Part shown: piece by piece, positions 16,385-24,666 of the stretch
Numbering within the stretch: the first letter of the stretch is position 1
How the letters are laid out: every line of letters starts with the position of its first letter
From: an uncultured Alloprevotella sp.
Lineage (GTDB): Bacteria > Bacteroidota > Bacteroidia > Bacteroidales > Bacteroidaceae
Reading direction: 5' to 3'
Assembly (NCBI GenBank): GCA_944322325.1
Contig: CALUOQ010000002.1
Span: 124,001 to 188,000 of the forward strand
Length of the DNA: 64,000 bases
Position numbers and translations under genes: made by a program
Notes under the pieces: generated by a model
Seen by the model: only the letters and a program-made list of their open reading frames with translations
Told to the model about the DNA's origin: nothing
Database searches by the model: none

Positions 16385-16422
16385 CCAAGCCCGGCGGGAC
16401 GGATGCGTCCGGCCGGGCTTGG
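16385..16422. terminator. Hairpin between convergent genes, probable bidirectional terminator
   Basis: CCAAGCCCGGC pairs perfectly with GCCGGGCTTGG, with an inner GGAC/GTCC stem. It sits between the methyltransferase (stop 16383) and the phosphatase (stop 16452). The T-rich side (TTTATTTT) is on the minus strand, favouring phosphatase termination. Confidence 0.65.
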
Positions 16423-16451
16423 CAAGTCAGGTGACAGGGAATGTCGCGCCT

Positions 16452-17432
16452 TTAGCGGCGGTGGGTGAAGTCGTAGATGATGCGGCCTTTCTCGTTGTAG
16501 AGGTAGCAATGAATCTCGTCCTTGTTGAACGCAAGGAGAGTGAAGCCCTCGTCATTACTACAGAAGCGCGTGCCCTCGATAGGCGACACCTCGCGCGCCA
16601 GGGAGCCGGAGGTATTCACGAGGTAGTCCGTCTTGCTCCCGGCGGGGACGATGTGCTGAAAACTGTGGATGTGGCCGCAAATATAAAGGTCGACGCCGTA
16701 ACGATCGAGCAGAGGCTTCAGGTATTTCTGCATGTCGAGACGCTCTTTCTCGCTCTTCGTCGTTTGCGCGAATACGGGATGATGGCCCATGACTATCTTC
16801 CATTTGGCGGTCGACGTGCGCAGTTGCTCCTCGAGCCACGCCAGTTGTGCGTCGCGGTCCTGCCGGCCAGCGTCGGGGTAGTCGAGCGAATCCTTGCGGT
16901 ACTTGTCGATGAGCGGTGCCGTATCGATGAAAAACAGCTGCGCCCGGGTGTCGTCCTCGGCCTCTACGGTTTTCGTGTAGTAGCGCGCCGGCATCATCCA
17001 CCTGCGGCTGACCTTGCTATAATCAATGACGGCCTGCGTGTTACCGTTGTACTCGTGGTTGCCCAGGATGGGGTACCAGGGAAGCATCAGCTCGGGGTGC
17101 GAATAAATCAGCTCGTAGTTGGTCATCCACAGCGGGTCGCTCGTCGAAGCGACTCCCTCGAAGTGATGGACGTCGCCCAGCGCGGCGACACACTCAATGT
17201 CTACTTTTTCGGCCAAGTTGCCCATCAGTTCGGCCACGGGCTTCTGTTCGTAGTAGCCATTGCGGCCCAGGTCGTTCGCCACGAGGAAGCTGCCGTAGTC
17301 AGCAGGCAGCGTGGGAAGGTCGAACGTAACCGCCTTCTCGTTGAGCGCGGCGGTGGAGTGTTGCGCGGCGGCCGGCACAACGCCGAACAAGGCCGCTGCG
17401 AAAAGAATGAGAGTGAACAGTCTTCTTTTCAT
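16452..17432 (-). CDS. Secreted calcineurin-like metallophosphatase (purple acid phosphatase-like)
   Basis: 326 residues with a signal peptide (MKRRLFTLILFAAALFGVVPAAAQ). Metal-binding blocks appear in order: ANDLGRNGYYEQ (Asp of block I), ALGDVHHFEG (GD block), ILGNHEY (GNHE), VMGHHPVF and ICGHIHSFQ. This order matches type 5 acid phosphatases with a two-metal centre. It should act in the periplasm or at the cell surface on phosphate esters. No perfect TAnnTTTG box was found upstream. Confidence 0.88.
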   Translation of the reverse strand: MKRRLFTLILFAAALFGVVPAAAQHSTAALNEKAVTFDLPTLPADYGSFLVANDLGRNGYYEQKPVAELMGNLAEKVDIECVAALGDVHHFEGVASTSDPLWMTNYELIYSHPELMLPWYPILGNHEYNGNTQAVIDYSKVSRRWMMPARYYTKTVEAEDDTRAQLFFIDTAPLIDKYRKDSLDYPDAGRQDRDAQLAWLEEQLRTSTAKWKIVMGHHPVFAQTTKSEKERLDMQKYLKPLLDRYGVDLYICGHIHSFQHIVPAGSKTDYLVNTSGSLAREVSPIEGTRFCSNDEGFTLLAFNKDEIHCYLYNEKGRIIYDFTHRR

Positions 17433-17656
17433 AACGTTGGTTGTTGAGTGAATAGTTGAATAACTGTGTATCTAAGCGAAATTGACGCGGACCTAAGCGA
17501 CGGTCATGCCGGCTTGGGAGAGCGGCCCTTGTTTTCGCCTGCAAAGGAGGCGAAAAGATGTGACAATCATGTGACAGCCCCTTAACAAAACGACGACGGC
17601 GGCCAAAGAGAACCGCGCCGGCGCCCCAAGGCGAATCCCTGGCTACGGCCGGAAAC

Positions 17657-17736
17657 AGAAGTACTACGACAGAAAAAACAAGTACTACGACAGAATTTTC
17701 TATCGCAGCGATAGGAATTTCTGTCGTAGTACTTGT
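17657..17736. repeat. 21-bp module array, 80 bp (n=3), copy C
   Basis: Head AGAAGT, three modules and tail GTAGTACTTGT. The inner 59 bp (17678-17736) form a palindrome with 26 of 28 arm positions complementary around the 3-base centre CAG. It starts 33 bp after the stop codon of the DUF3298 gene. The rest of the 336-bp gap 17433-17768 shows no gene. Confidence 0.9.
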
Positions 17737-17768
17737 TCAGACCGGGCGCTGCCCTTGTCGCTCCGGGG

Positions 17769-19049
17769 TCAGAGCCCCAGACGCTCCACTACTTCGGGAC
17801 GGAGCAGCAGCTTTACCTCGCTATAGGGCAGGACGGCGCGGATGATGCCTTCGGCATAGCTGCCGTACTCGTAGGGCTGGAACGCGTAGACCACGCCTTG
17901 CGGTACGAGGGCCGGAACGGGCGACAGCGCACCTTCGGGGCAGGGCTGGGTGTCGTCGATGACGAGATCGCCATACTGCTCGACGAGCTGGGCGGGCGTA
18001 ACGGTGTCGTTGAGCGCCTGCGAGCGGTCGGCCGCCAGCTTTTCGAGCAACAGGCGACGCACCTCGGGCATGGCTTCAGGACGGAAAAGGCGACTGGCCG
18101 TCAGGGGGCAGCCGGCCTGCATGTCATAGGTGAAGTAATTCTGCGTGTAATAGCCATGAGCTCCGCCGGTGAAGCTCTGCATGTCGCGGTAGTAGGTGTA
18201 GAAATCGCCCTCGCACCAACGGAGACTCAGGTAGACGCCAATGCCGACAGGGAAACTGCTGTAGGCGGCCACGGAGTCGTTGGCGGCGAAGAAACGGCGC
18301 GGGAGCGTTTCGCGGACGATGCTGTAGTCGTCACGGGTGCGGACGACGGGATGATAGTTCAGGCTGTCCATCAGGTCGAGCGGCTCGATGACCTTGTCCA
18401 GCACCCAAGTGCCCATGGCGTAGGCTGCGGGCGTGGCGGCAGCCGGCACCTCGTAAAGCAGATTCAGGTAGACAGTGTTTTGCCGGTCGGAGGGCTCGTC
18501 GTCGAACGCTACTACGTCCATCACCTTCGACTCCTGCACGGACTGCTGGCGCACCAATGCGGGATAGGCGGGCGTCATCACTTGGGTGCCGGGCTTCGTC
18601 TGGCCGAGGTCGAACACCCGCTCTTCCAGGCCGAGGCTGGCCCGTACCGACGACCCGCCAAACCCTGCATACGAGGCCGGCCCCGTGAGGATGCGGCGGC
18701 CCGACTGGTCCACAATTTGCTGGAAACCGAAACTCTCAGCGGAGGTGTAGAGCGTAAAGTAAGCCGACTGCGGACTGCTGGCGACGAGATAGTGAATATC
18801 CTCGTCGGGCGAAAGGGCATAAGTGGCGCGGTGCGCCGACAGGTCGTAGAGATAGCGGTCGCCGCCCGGCGTGGTGGCGATGGCGAAGCCAGAGGGTACG
18901 GACACCGACGCATAGTCGCTCTGCGCCGGAAGGGTGTCGAGACGGGCTATCGAGTCGGCGGGCAAGTCGGCCGGAGCATTCTTGGGCGAAGGGGCGCCGC
19001 AGGCCGTCAGCAGGGCTGCGAGTGCAAAAAGGTACGCGGATTTTGTCAT
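17769..19049 (-). CDS. DUF3298 (RsiV-like) domain lipoprotein
   Basis: 426 residues. The N-terminus ends in the lipobox LTAC (Cys about 17), so it should be lipid-anchored. The C-terminal half carries the DUF3298 pattern seen in RsiV-type proteins: SFTGGAHGYYTQNYFTYDM, then AFQPYEYGSYAEGI and the closing region LLRPEVVERLGL. In Bacillus the related domain binds lysozyme, but no sigma factor is adjacent here, so that role is not implied. The N-terminal half (about 30-200) shows no family I recognise. Its promoter box is at 19076-19083. Confidence 0.8.
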   Translation of the reverse strand: MTKSAYLFALAALLTACGAPSPKNAPADLPADSIARLDTLPAQSDYASVSVPSGFAIATTPGGDRYLYDLSAHRATYALSPDEDIHYLVASSPQSAYFTLYTSAESFGFQQIVDQSGRRILTGPASYAGFGGSSVRASLGLEERVFDLGQTKPGTQVMTPAYPALVRQQSVQESKVMDVVAFDDEPSDRQNTVYLNLLYEVPAAATPAAYAMGTWVLDKVIEPLDLMDSLNYHPVVRTRDDYSIVRETLPRRFFAANDSVAAYSSFPVGIGVYLSLRWCEGDFYTYYRDMQSFTGGAHGYYTQNYFTYDMQAGCPLTASRLFRPEAMPEVRRLLLEKLAADRSQALNDTVTPAQLVEQYGDLVIDDTQPCPEGALSPVPALVPQGVVYAFQPYEYGSYAEGIIRAVLPYSEVKLLLRPEVVERLGL

Positions 19050-19075
19050 AACAGGTAGGGTTTTAGAATTATCTG

Positions 19076-19083
19076 CAAATATA
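19076..19083 (-). promoter_or_regulatory. TAnnTTTG -7 box for the DUF3298 gene
   Basis: TATATTTG on the minus strand, 27 bp before the ATG at 19049. Confidence 0.65.
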
Positions 19084-19132
19084 GAGTTTTCGGTCCACCA
19101 AAGCAGTCAAGAAACCCAAAACTGCGCCTAAA

Positions 19133-19256
19133 AAACACAAAAAAGCCGGCGAAGCTTTCAAAGAAGCCCCGACGGCTCGCGTATAAAGGCCTATTCAGGC
19201 GATATTAGCCATACGGAATCCGGACACCGGGCCGCGGATTCGCACCTCCCTTTGTC
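19133..19256 (-). ncRNA. Candidate small RNA of about 120 nt, minus strand
   Basis: The 402-bp gap 19050-19451 has no gene but holds a full transcription unit. The -7 box TACTTTTG (19263-19270) gives a predicted start near 19256. The end is a GC stem (AGCCGTCG with CGCCGGCT) followed by TTTTTT at about 19138. Inside, GCGGA can pair with TCCGC over the first 26 nt, and CCGGTGTCCGG can form a hairpin. The only ORF is a five-codon M-A-N-I-A, which I do not count as a gene. I do not recognise an RNA family. Confidence 0.5.
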
Positions 19257-19262
19257 CGCCTG

Positions 19263-19270
19263 CAAAAGTA
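19263..19270 (-). promoter_or_regulatory. TAnnTTTG -7 box for the candidate sRNA at 19133-19256
   Basis: TACTTTTG on the minus strand with no protein gene between it and the terminator. Confidence 0.55.
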
Positions 19271-19381
19271 ATAAAAAGTTTCAGCATGACCAGCGTCGGA
19301 AAGCAGAATCCTTACATTAAGACTTTCCAAGCGCCCGCTGGAGACGGCTGGAGCGGTTCACCACCTTCCTCCCGACACGCA

Positions 19382-19420
19382 AGCCGGCCCGGCAAGTGTC
19401 ATAAACTTACCGGGCCGGCT
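19382..19420 (-). terminator. Hairpin after the fumarate reductase operon
   Basis: AGCCGGCCCGGCAAGT pairs with ACTTACCGGGCCGGCT with one wobble, 32 bp after the iron-sulfur subunit stop. No strong T-tract follows, so it may be a 3'-end stabiliser rather than a classical terminator. Confidence 0.6.
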
Positions 19421-19451
19421 GATAGGAAAGAGCGGCACTGCGCTCCGCTGT

Positions 19452-20210
19452 TTAGTCGTTCAGCTTGGCCTTGATGAACTCGCGGTTGAGGCGAGCGATG
19501 TTGGCGATGCTTTCGTTCTTCGGGCAGACGGCCTCGCAGGCGCGGGTGTTCGTACAGTTTCCGAAGCCGAGCTCGTCCATCTTGGCCACCATGGCTTTCG
19601 CGCGCTTGGCGGCTTCGGGACGGCCCTGCGGCAGAAGAGCGAACTGGCTCACTTTCGAGGAAACGAAGAGCATGGCCGAGCCGTTCTTGCAGGCTGCCAC
19701 GCAAGCGCCGCAGCCGATGCAGGTGGCGCAGTCCATCGCCTCGTCGGCGTTCTGCTTCGGGATGAGGATGGCATTGGCGTCCTGCGGCGCACCGGTGCGG
19801 ACGGTGATGTAACCGCCGGCCTGCTGGATTTTATCGAAAGCCGAACGGTCGACCATACAGTCCTTGATGACCGGAAAAGCAGCCGAGCGCCAAGGCTCGA
19901 CGGTGATGACGTCGCCGTCGTTGAAGCGGCGCATGTAAAGCTGGCAGGTCGTGGCGCCCGTTTCGGTCTTGCCGTGAGGCGTACCGTTGATGTAGAGCGA
20001 ACACATGCCGCAGATGCCCTCGCGGCAGTCGTGGTCGAAAACAAAAGGTTCCTTTCCCTCTTCGATAAGCTCCTCATTGAGAATATCAAGCATCTCGAGG
20101 AACGACGTATCGTCGGGGATGTCTTTCATCTCGCGCTGTTCGAAATGACCGGCGTCCTTCGGACCATTCTGCTTCCAGTACTTAATCGTGAAACTTATAT
20201 TCTTAGCCAT
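19452..20210 (-). CDS. frdB: Fumarate reductase/succinate dehydrogenase iron-sulfur subunit
   Basis: 252 residues. The N-terminal ferredoxin fold has 2Fe-2S ligands in CREGICGMCSLYING and a later Cys in TTCQLYM. The C-terminal domain carries the cysteine clusters CATCIGCGACVAACK and CTNTRACEAVCP for the 4Fe-4S and 3Fe-4S centres. It passes electrons between the flavoprotein and the membrane cytochrome b. It is the last gene of the three-gene operon (cytochrome b, flavoprotein, iron-sulfur), the usual Bacteroidetes order. In an anaerobe it should run mainly as menaquinol:fumarate reductase, giving succinate. Confidence 0.95.
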   Translation of the reverse strand: MAKNISFTIKYWKQNGPKDAGHFEQREMKDIPDDTSFLEMLDILNEELIEEGKEPFVFDHDCREGICGMCSLYINGTPHGKTETGATTCQLYMRRFNDGDVITVEPWRSAAFPVIKDCMVDRSAFDKIQQAGGYITVRTGAPQDANAILIPKQNADEAMDCATCIGCGACVAACKNGSAMLFVSSKVSQFALLPQGRPEAAKRAKAMVAKMDELGFGNCTNTRACEAVCPKNESIANIARLNREFIKAKLND

Positions 20211-20247
20211 TGTTTTGTCCTTTCTTGTTTTTCGTGCAACTACCGTA

Positions 20248-22194
20248 TTAATTCTTATAGTTACGAGTCTTCACCTCGATAGCCTCGTACTTCAGCGGCT
20301 CTTTATACATGACAGGCGCTTTCTCGTCGGAACCTTGATACTCCCAGCACGATACGTAGAAGCAGTTCTGGTCATCGCGCTTGGCCTCGCCGTCTTCGGT
20401 CTGATATTCTTCGCGGAAGTGACCGCCGCAGCTCTCGTTGCGGTTCAGGGCGTCGTAGGCGATGAGCTGGCCCATTGTGATGAAGTCGTTCAAGCGCAGC
20501 GCTTTGTCGAGCTCGACGTTGAGACCCTCTTTCGAACCGGGGACGAAGAGATTCGTCTCGAACTCCTTGCGGATGTCCTTAAGGAGACCGAGTGCCTTCT
20601 CGAGGCCTTCCTTCGTACGGGCCATGCCAACGTATTCCCACATGACGTGGCCGAGTTTCTTATGGATGCTGTCGACAGACTCCTTGCCCTTGATGTTCAT
20701 CAGATGGTCGATGCGGTCGTTCACAGCCTTCTCGGCGGCAGCAAACTCAGGCAGGTCGGTCGAGAAACGAGGCACAGTGATTTGATCGCTGAGGTAGTTC
20801 TGAATCGTGTAAGGCAGGACGAAATAACCGTCAGCCAGACCCTGCATCAGCGCGGAGGCTCCCAAACGGTTGGCGCCGTGGTCGGAGAAGTTGCACTCGC
20901 CAATGGCGAACAGACCGGGGATGTTGGTCTGCAGTTCGTAGTCCACCCACAGACCACCCATGGTGTAGTGAATAGCGGGGTAAATCATCATCGGGTTGTC
21001 GTAGGGCGAGACGTCCGTAATCTCCTCATACATGTCGAAGAGGTTGCCATAGCGCTGCTCGACGGCGTCGCGGCCAAGACGCTGTATAGCCTCCGAGAAA
21101 TCGAGGAATACAGCCAGACCGGTACTGTTGACGCCATAGCCTTTGTCACAGCGCTCTTTGGCGGCGCGGCTCGCTACGTCGCGCGGCACGAGGTTACCGA
21201 ACGCCGGATAGCGGCGCTCCAAGTAGTAGTCGCGGTCTTCTTCCGGAATGTCGCGGCCCTGGATTTTGCCTTCCTGGAGCTTCTTGGCGTCTTCCAGCTT
21301 CTTCGGTACCCAGATGCGGCCGTCGTTGCGGAGCGACTCGGACATCAGTGTGAGCTTCGACTGCTTGTCGCCGTGTACCGGGATACAGGTCGGGTGAATC
21401 TGGACGAAGGCCGGGTTGGCAAAGTAAGCGCCCTTGCGATACGCGGCGATGGCTGCGGAACAGTTGCAGCCCATGGCGTTCGTCGAAAGGAAGTAGGTGT
21501 TTCCGTAACCGCCGGTGGCGAGTACCACGGCATGGGCGGCGAAGCGCTCGAGCTTACCGGTGATCAGGTTTTTGGCAATGATGCCGCGAGCGCGTCCGTC
21601 GATAATGACGACGTCCTGCATCTCGTAGCGACAGAAGAGCTTCACTGTACCGGCGTGCACCTGACACATGAGGGCCGAGTAGGCACCGAGCAACAGCTGC
21701 TGGCCCGTCTGGCCTTTCGCATAGAACGTACGGCTCACCTGCACGCCGCCGAACGAACGGTTGGCGAGGAGGCCGCCATACTCGCGGGCGAAGGGAACGC
21801 CCTGAGCGACGCATTGGTCGATGATGTTGGCGCTCACCTCGGCCAGACGGTAGACGTTGGCCTCGCGGGCGCGGTAGTCGCCACCCTTCACGGTGTCATA
21901 GAAAAGACGGTATACCGAGTCGCCGTCGTTCTGGTAGTTCTTGGCCGCATTGATACCGCCCTGGGCGGCGATGGAGTGGGCGCGGCGCGGCGAATCCTGT
22001 ATGCAGAAATTAAATACCTTAAAGCCCATTTCGCCGAGCGAAGCGGCGGCCGAAGCGCCGGCCAGTCCGGTGCCGACGACGATTATATCCAGTTTGCGCT
22101 TGTTGGCCGGGTTGACCAGCTTCTGGTGCGCTTTGAAATTCGTCCACTTCTCTGAAATGGGTCCTTCGGGGATTTTGGAATTTATTGTAGCCAT
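20248..22194 (-). CDS. frdA: Fumarate reductase/succinate dehydrogenase flavoprotein subunit
   Basis: 648 residues. An FAD-binding dinucleotide fold has [18 protein letters not shown] (about 41-58), and [13 protein letters not shown] contains the His expected to bind FAD covalently. Active-site residues appear in HPTCIP and in the [23 protein letters not shown] region. At 648 residues it is longer than E. coli FrdA, as expected for the Bacteroidetes/epsilon-type enzymes with a di-heme or single-subunit cytochrome b. It catalyses fumarate to succinate reduction at the cytoplasmic face. It is the middle gene of the operon. Confidence 0.95.
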   Translation of the reverse strand: MATINSKIPEGPISEKWTNFKAHQKLVNPANKRKLDIIVVGTGLAGASAAASLGEMGFKVFNFCIQDSPRRAHSIAAQGGINAAKNYQNDGDSVYRLFYDTVKGGDYRAREANVYRLAEVSANIIDQCVAQGVPFAREYGGLLANRSFGGVQVSRTFYAKGQTGQQLLLGAYSALMCQVHAGTVKLFCRYEMQDVVIIDGRARGIIAKNLITGKLERFAAHAVVLATGGYGNTYFLSTNAMGCNCSAAIAAYRKGAYFANPAFVQIHPTCIPVHGDKQSKLTLMSESLRNDGRIWVPKKLEDAKKLQEGKIQGRDIPEEDRDYYLERRYPAFGNLVPRDVASRAAKERCDKGYGVNSTGLAVFLDFSEAIQRLGRDAVEQRYGNLFDMYEEITDVSPYDNPMMIYPAIHYTMGGLWVDYELQTNIPGLFAIGECNFSDHGANRLGASALMQGLADGYFVLPYTIQNYLSDQITVPRFSTDLPEFAAAEKAVNDRIDHLMNIKGKESVDSIHKKLGHVMWEYVGMARTKEGLEKALGLLKDIRKEFETNLFVPGSKEGLNVELDKALRLNDFITMGQLIAYDALNRNESCGGHFREEYQTEDGEAKRDDQNCFYVSCWEYQGSDEKAPVMYKEPLKYEAIEVKTRNYKN

Positions 22195-22257
22195 ATTCTT
22201 TTGTTTATTGTTTTGATTGATTGTAGGGAGACTGCGCTGGCAGGCGCGGCCGCCGTG

Positions 22258-22935
22258 TTAGCAAGCACCTCCGCAGAAGGCAAATTTCAGAGCGACTACG
22301 AGGAAGAGCGCCATCAGTATCGTCACGTACCACGTGCCTATCGTTTTCCAGCGCTGGAACCACACTTTACCGTTCCATCCGAGCGTCTGCAACGCGCTCC
22401 AGAAGCCGTGCGTCAGATGGAACCAGATGGCGACAAACCAAACGACGTAGAGCACCGTCAGGATGGGGTTGCTGAACGTCTCAACGATGTAGCCGTAGCC
22501 GTCACCGGCGTAGCAGGGCCCCATATAGGGGTCGCCGATGAGTTCAGCGAACATCATGTTGTACCAGAAGTTATAGAGGTGAAGGAGCAAGCCTACGACC
22601 ACGATTACGCCCAGCACGAACATGTTTTGCGAAGCCCATTCCACTTTTTCGGGACGGTCGGTCACAGCGTAGCGGTTACTGCCGCGCGCTTTCCGGTTCT
22701 GGAGCGTCAGGATGATGGCATAGATGAAGTGAATGGCCACCAAGGCCGCCAACACGAGCGTAGCAGCTACGGCATACCAGTTGGCGCCGAGCAATTCGCA
22801 CACCGTATTGTAGCCTTCCTCCGAGAAGAGTGCTACGACGTTCATGCACGCATGGAACGTCAGGAACAGGATTAGCGCGACGCCGGTAACCGACATGATT
22901 ACCTTCCGTCCGATTGATGAATTACATAACCACAT
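22258..22935 (-). CDS. frdC: Fumarate reductase/succinate dehydrogenase cytochrome b subunit
   Basis: 225 residues with five hydrophobic segments (about 11-33, 52-78, 104-125, 150-175 and 195-220). Histidines in or near them (FLTFHACMN, VAIHFIYAI, LLLHLYNFW, IWFHLTHGF) are likely heme ligands. This matches the single-subunit, five-helix cytochrome b of the Wolinella/Bacteroides type, which connects the catalytic subunits to the menaquinone pool. It is first in the operon, behind a promoter at 23053-23060 and a leader of about 110 nt. Confidence 0.93.
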   Translation of the reverse strand: MWLCNSSIGRKVIMSVTGVALILFLTFHACMNVVALFSEEGYNTVCELLGANWYAVAATLVLAALVAIHFIYAIILTLQNRKARGSNRYAVTDRPEKVEWASQNMFVLGVIVVVGLLLHLYNFWYNMMFAELIGDPYMGPCYAGDGYGYIVETFSNPILTVLYVVWFVAIWFHLTHGFWSALQTLGWNGKVWFQRWKTIGTWYVTILMALFLVVALKFAFCGGAC

Positions 22936-23052
22936 AGAGAAAAATTTGAATTAAGTTATTAATGATTGAGTTTACTCTCGTTGTCCGGCCGTCGGCGACG
23001 CGCACCGGCGACGCAGTGCTCCTCATGGATGGGGAAGCGGGGCTTTGCTCTG

Positions 23053-23060
23053 CAAAAGTA
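23053..23060 (-). promoter_or_regulatory. TAnnTTTG -7 box for the fumarate reductase operon
   Basis: TACTTTTG on the minus strand. The predicted start near 23046 leaves a leader of about 110 nt before the ATG at 22935, long enough for post-transcriptional control. Confidence 0.6.
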
Positions 23061-23120
23061 GTCCATTTCATGGGAGTAGCCAAGAAATAGCGGGGCTTTT
23101 GCTCCGCGACGCGCGGCGGG

Positions 23121-23891
23121 CTATTCGATGACGGTTCCGCCGGGTTGACCGATGGCGTCGGCGCGGGTGATGACCACGCGCGCTACGCCGGCCTCAACAG
23201 CCCGCAGACTGTTTTCGATTTTGGGCAGCATGCCGCCGCTCACAGTACCGTCGGCCGCCAGCGCGGCAAAGCTCTGGCGCGTGATACGTGGGATGACGCT
23301 GCCTTCGTCGTCGGGGTCGGCCAGCACGCCGGCGTGCTCGAAGCAGTAGACGAGCGTCACGTCGAAACGGGCGGCAAGGGCCTTGGCCGTCTCGCCGGCT
23401 ATGGTGTCGGCGTTGGTATTGAGCAGAGTGCCGCGACCGTCGTGGGTCAGCGGTGCCATGACGGGCACCACGCCGTCCGCCACGAGGCGCGCCAGCCGGT
23501 CGCCGTCCACGCGATCCACGTCGCCCACGAAACCATAGTCCACCTCGCCCACCTCGCGCCGGTGCGACCGGATGACGTCCATGTCGGCGCCCGTCAGACC
23601 GAGCGCGTTGACACCGCGCGCCTGCAGGCCGGCCACGACGTTTTTGTTAACCAGGCCACCGTAGACCATCGTGACGATGCGGAGCATGTCGGCGTCCGTC
23701 ACGCGGCGTCCGCCGACCATGCGGGTCTCTACGCCCATGCGCGCGGCCAGGTCGGTGGCTGTGCGCCCGCCGCCGTGTACCAGAACCTTACGGCCCGGCA
23801 GGGCGCTGAAGTCGGTCAGCAGCTGTTCGAGCGTCGAGGGCGTCTCGACGATTTTCCCGCCCACCTTGACCACTGTGAGTTGCTCTTTCAT
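23121..23891 (-). CDS. argB: Acetylglutamate kinase
   Basis: 256 residues, an amino-acid kinase fold of normal length. Visible are the N-terminal VVKVGGKIVE with the phosphate-binding Lys and glycines, the substrate loop VLVHGGGRTATDLAARMG, ALGLTGADMDVI, and LLNTNADTIAGETAKALAA near the nucleotide site. GGMLPKIENSLRAVEAGV closes the pattern and contains the conserved Lys. The enzyme phosphorylates N-acetylglutamate in arginine synthesis. In Bacteroidetes the substrate can be the N-succinyl analogue, which the sequence cannot decide. It stands alone, with no other arg genes in the window. Confidence 0.9.
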   Translation of the reverse strand: MKEQLTVVKVGGKIVETPSTLEQLLTDFSALPGRKVLVHGGGRTATDLAARMGVETRMVGGRRVTDADMLRIVTMVYGGLVNKNVVAGLQARGVNALGLTGADMDVIRSHRREVGEVDYGFVGDVDRVDGDRLARLVADGVVPVMAPLTHDGRGTLLNTNADTIAGETAKALAARFDVTLVYCFEHAGVLADPDDEGSVIPRITRQSFAALAADGTVSGGMLPKIENSLRAVEAGVARVVITRADAIGQPGGTVIE

Positions 23892-23928
23892 GTCTCAGGA
23901 CTTTTTCAGTATGAAAAGATTCTGCCTA

Positions 23929-23936
23929 CAAATTTA
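23929..23936 (-). promoter_or_regulatory. TAnnTTTG -7 box for argB
   Basis: TAAATTTG on the minus strand, 38 bp before the argB ATG. It is nearly back to back with a plus-strand box at 23940-23947. Confidence 0.6.
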
Positions 23937-23939
23937 CGG

Positions 23940-23947
23940 TAATTTTG
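23940..23947 (+). promoter_or_regulatory. TAnnTTTG -7 box, plus strand, with no known gene
   Basis: TAATTTTG points into the geneless stretch 23954-24300, which ends in a strong hairpin at 24265-24299. No coding frame there is convincing. Confidence 0.4.
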
Positions 23948-24152
23948 ACAATCACGGGCGACGCAGTGCCACGAAATGCGCACACCGGGCAAAAAACCAC
24001 GTTTCCGACGCCCGAAGTGTGCACCGCGCCGCCGGTCCGCCGCGTCACGGCGACCGGACGGATTGGGATTTAACGTTTTTAACCTCCCGTTACATTCCGC
24101 CGCGCGCCGCGCTGCCTGCGGTGGGGCTTCCGCAGCCTCCGTTCGGAGCGGC

Positions 24153-24226
24153 GCAGTGCCCGGAGCGACTGGGACTACGCTGGAAATTTCTGGAACTACA
24201 CTTGTTTTTCCGGGGACTACACTTGT
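24153..24226. repeat. 21-bp module array, degenerate, copy D
   Basis: Modules at 24153, 24174 and 24195 are followed by the tail ACTACACTTGT at 24216-24226. The head is not recognisable and the left half is eroded, so the palindrome is lost. It lies in the 775-bp gap between argB and dprA, unusually far (about 440 bp) from the nearest upstream stop codon. Confidence 0.7.
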
Positions 24227-24264
24227 TTTTCGCGCCGCAGCGCCCGTTTTCCGGGCCAAAGACG

Positions 24265-24299
24265 AAAAGAGGGACACCCGCGGCGGATGTCCCTCTTTT
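24265..24299. terminator. Strong hairpin flanked by A- and T-runs (bidirectional terminator)
   Basis: AAAAGAGGGACA pairs perfectly with TGTCCCTCTTTT around an 11-base loop. It could end a plus-strand transcript from 23940-23947 or stop read-through from dprA on the minus strand. Confidence 0.7.
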
Positions 24300-24472
24300 G
24301 ACTGTTCAAATTTACAGGAAACCGGCGAGACGGCCAAATCGGCCCCTTCGCGTTTTAACATTTCGCGGCGCCGGCAAGGCCTACGCCTACGCGTCGGCGC
24401 CGCCGAGGCCTGCGCCGCGAAAATGTCGCAGCTCCGTCACCCGCTTGTCACGGTTTTGTCACATCTCTACCT

Positions 24473-24480
24473 TACTTTTG
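24473..24480 (+). promoter_or_regulatory. TAnnTTTG -7 box for the candidate sRNA at 24487-24635
   Basis: TACTTTTG, about 7 bp before the predicted RNA start. A TTTTG lies upstream at 24454-24458, but its spacing is shorter than usual. Confidence 0.55.
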
Positions 24481-24486
24481 CAGTGT

Positions 24487-24635
24487 CGTTCAGCGATGGG
24501 GCGAAAGTCCAGTCCACCGCGGGCGGCAAATGCCAAGCATCCTCTTTTTCCTAGCAAAACCCGGAAGCGTCCGGGGTCTATCCAGAATCAGTGTTAGTGA
24601 AACTCCTGCACCATCCCCCGGTGTGGGATTTTTTT
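24487..24635 (+). ncRNA. Candidate small RNA of about 150 nt, plus strand
   Basis: A -7 box and an intrinsic terminator (24612-24635, ATCCC...GGGAT plus seven Ts) bracket a non-coding stretch. Helices visible by eye are GATGG (24495-24499) with CCATC (24611-24615) as a closing stem, GGCAAATGCC, a very stable ACCCGGA-AGCG-TCCGGGGT hairpin and CTAGC with GTTAG around it. Some helices compete with the terminator. The size and closing stem recall 6S-type RNAs, but I could not match 6S, SRP, RNase P or tmRNA signatures, so the family is left open. It is antisense to nothing and converges on dprA. Confidence 0.55.
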
Positions 24636-24666
24636 GTATCCTCGCACCCGTATTTCCTCCCGGCGG

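Noticed and set aside
23976..24554. Open frame of about 190 codons in the argB-dprA gap
   Set aside because: Its translation is R/P/A-rich low complexity, and it runs through array D, a terminator hairpin and the candidate sRNA promoter. It has no family pattern.
24487..24635. The plus-strand RNA candidate as RNase P RNA, because of a GAAAGTCC stretch
   Set aside because: It is far too short and lacks the other conserved RNase P blocks such as the ACAGAA-type P4 3' strand.
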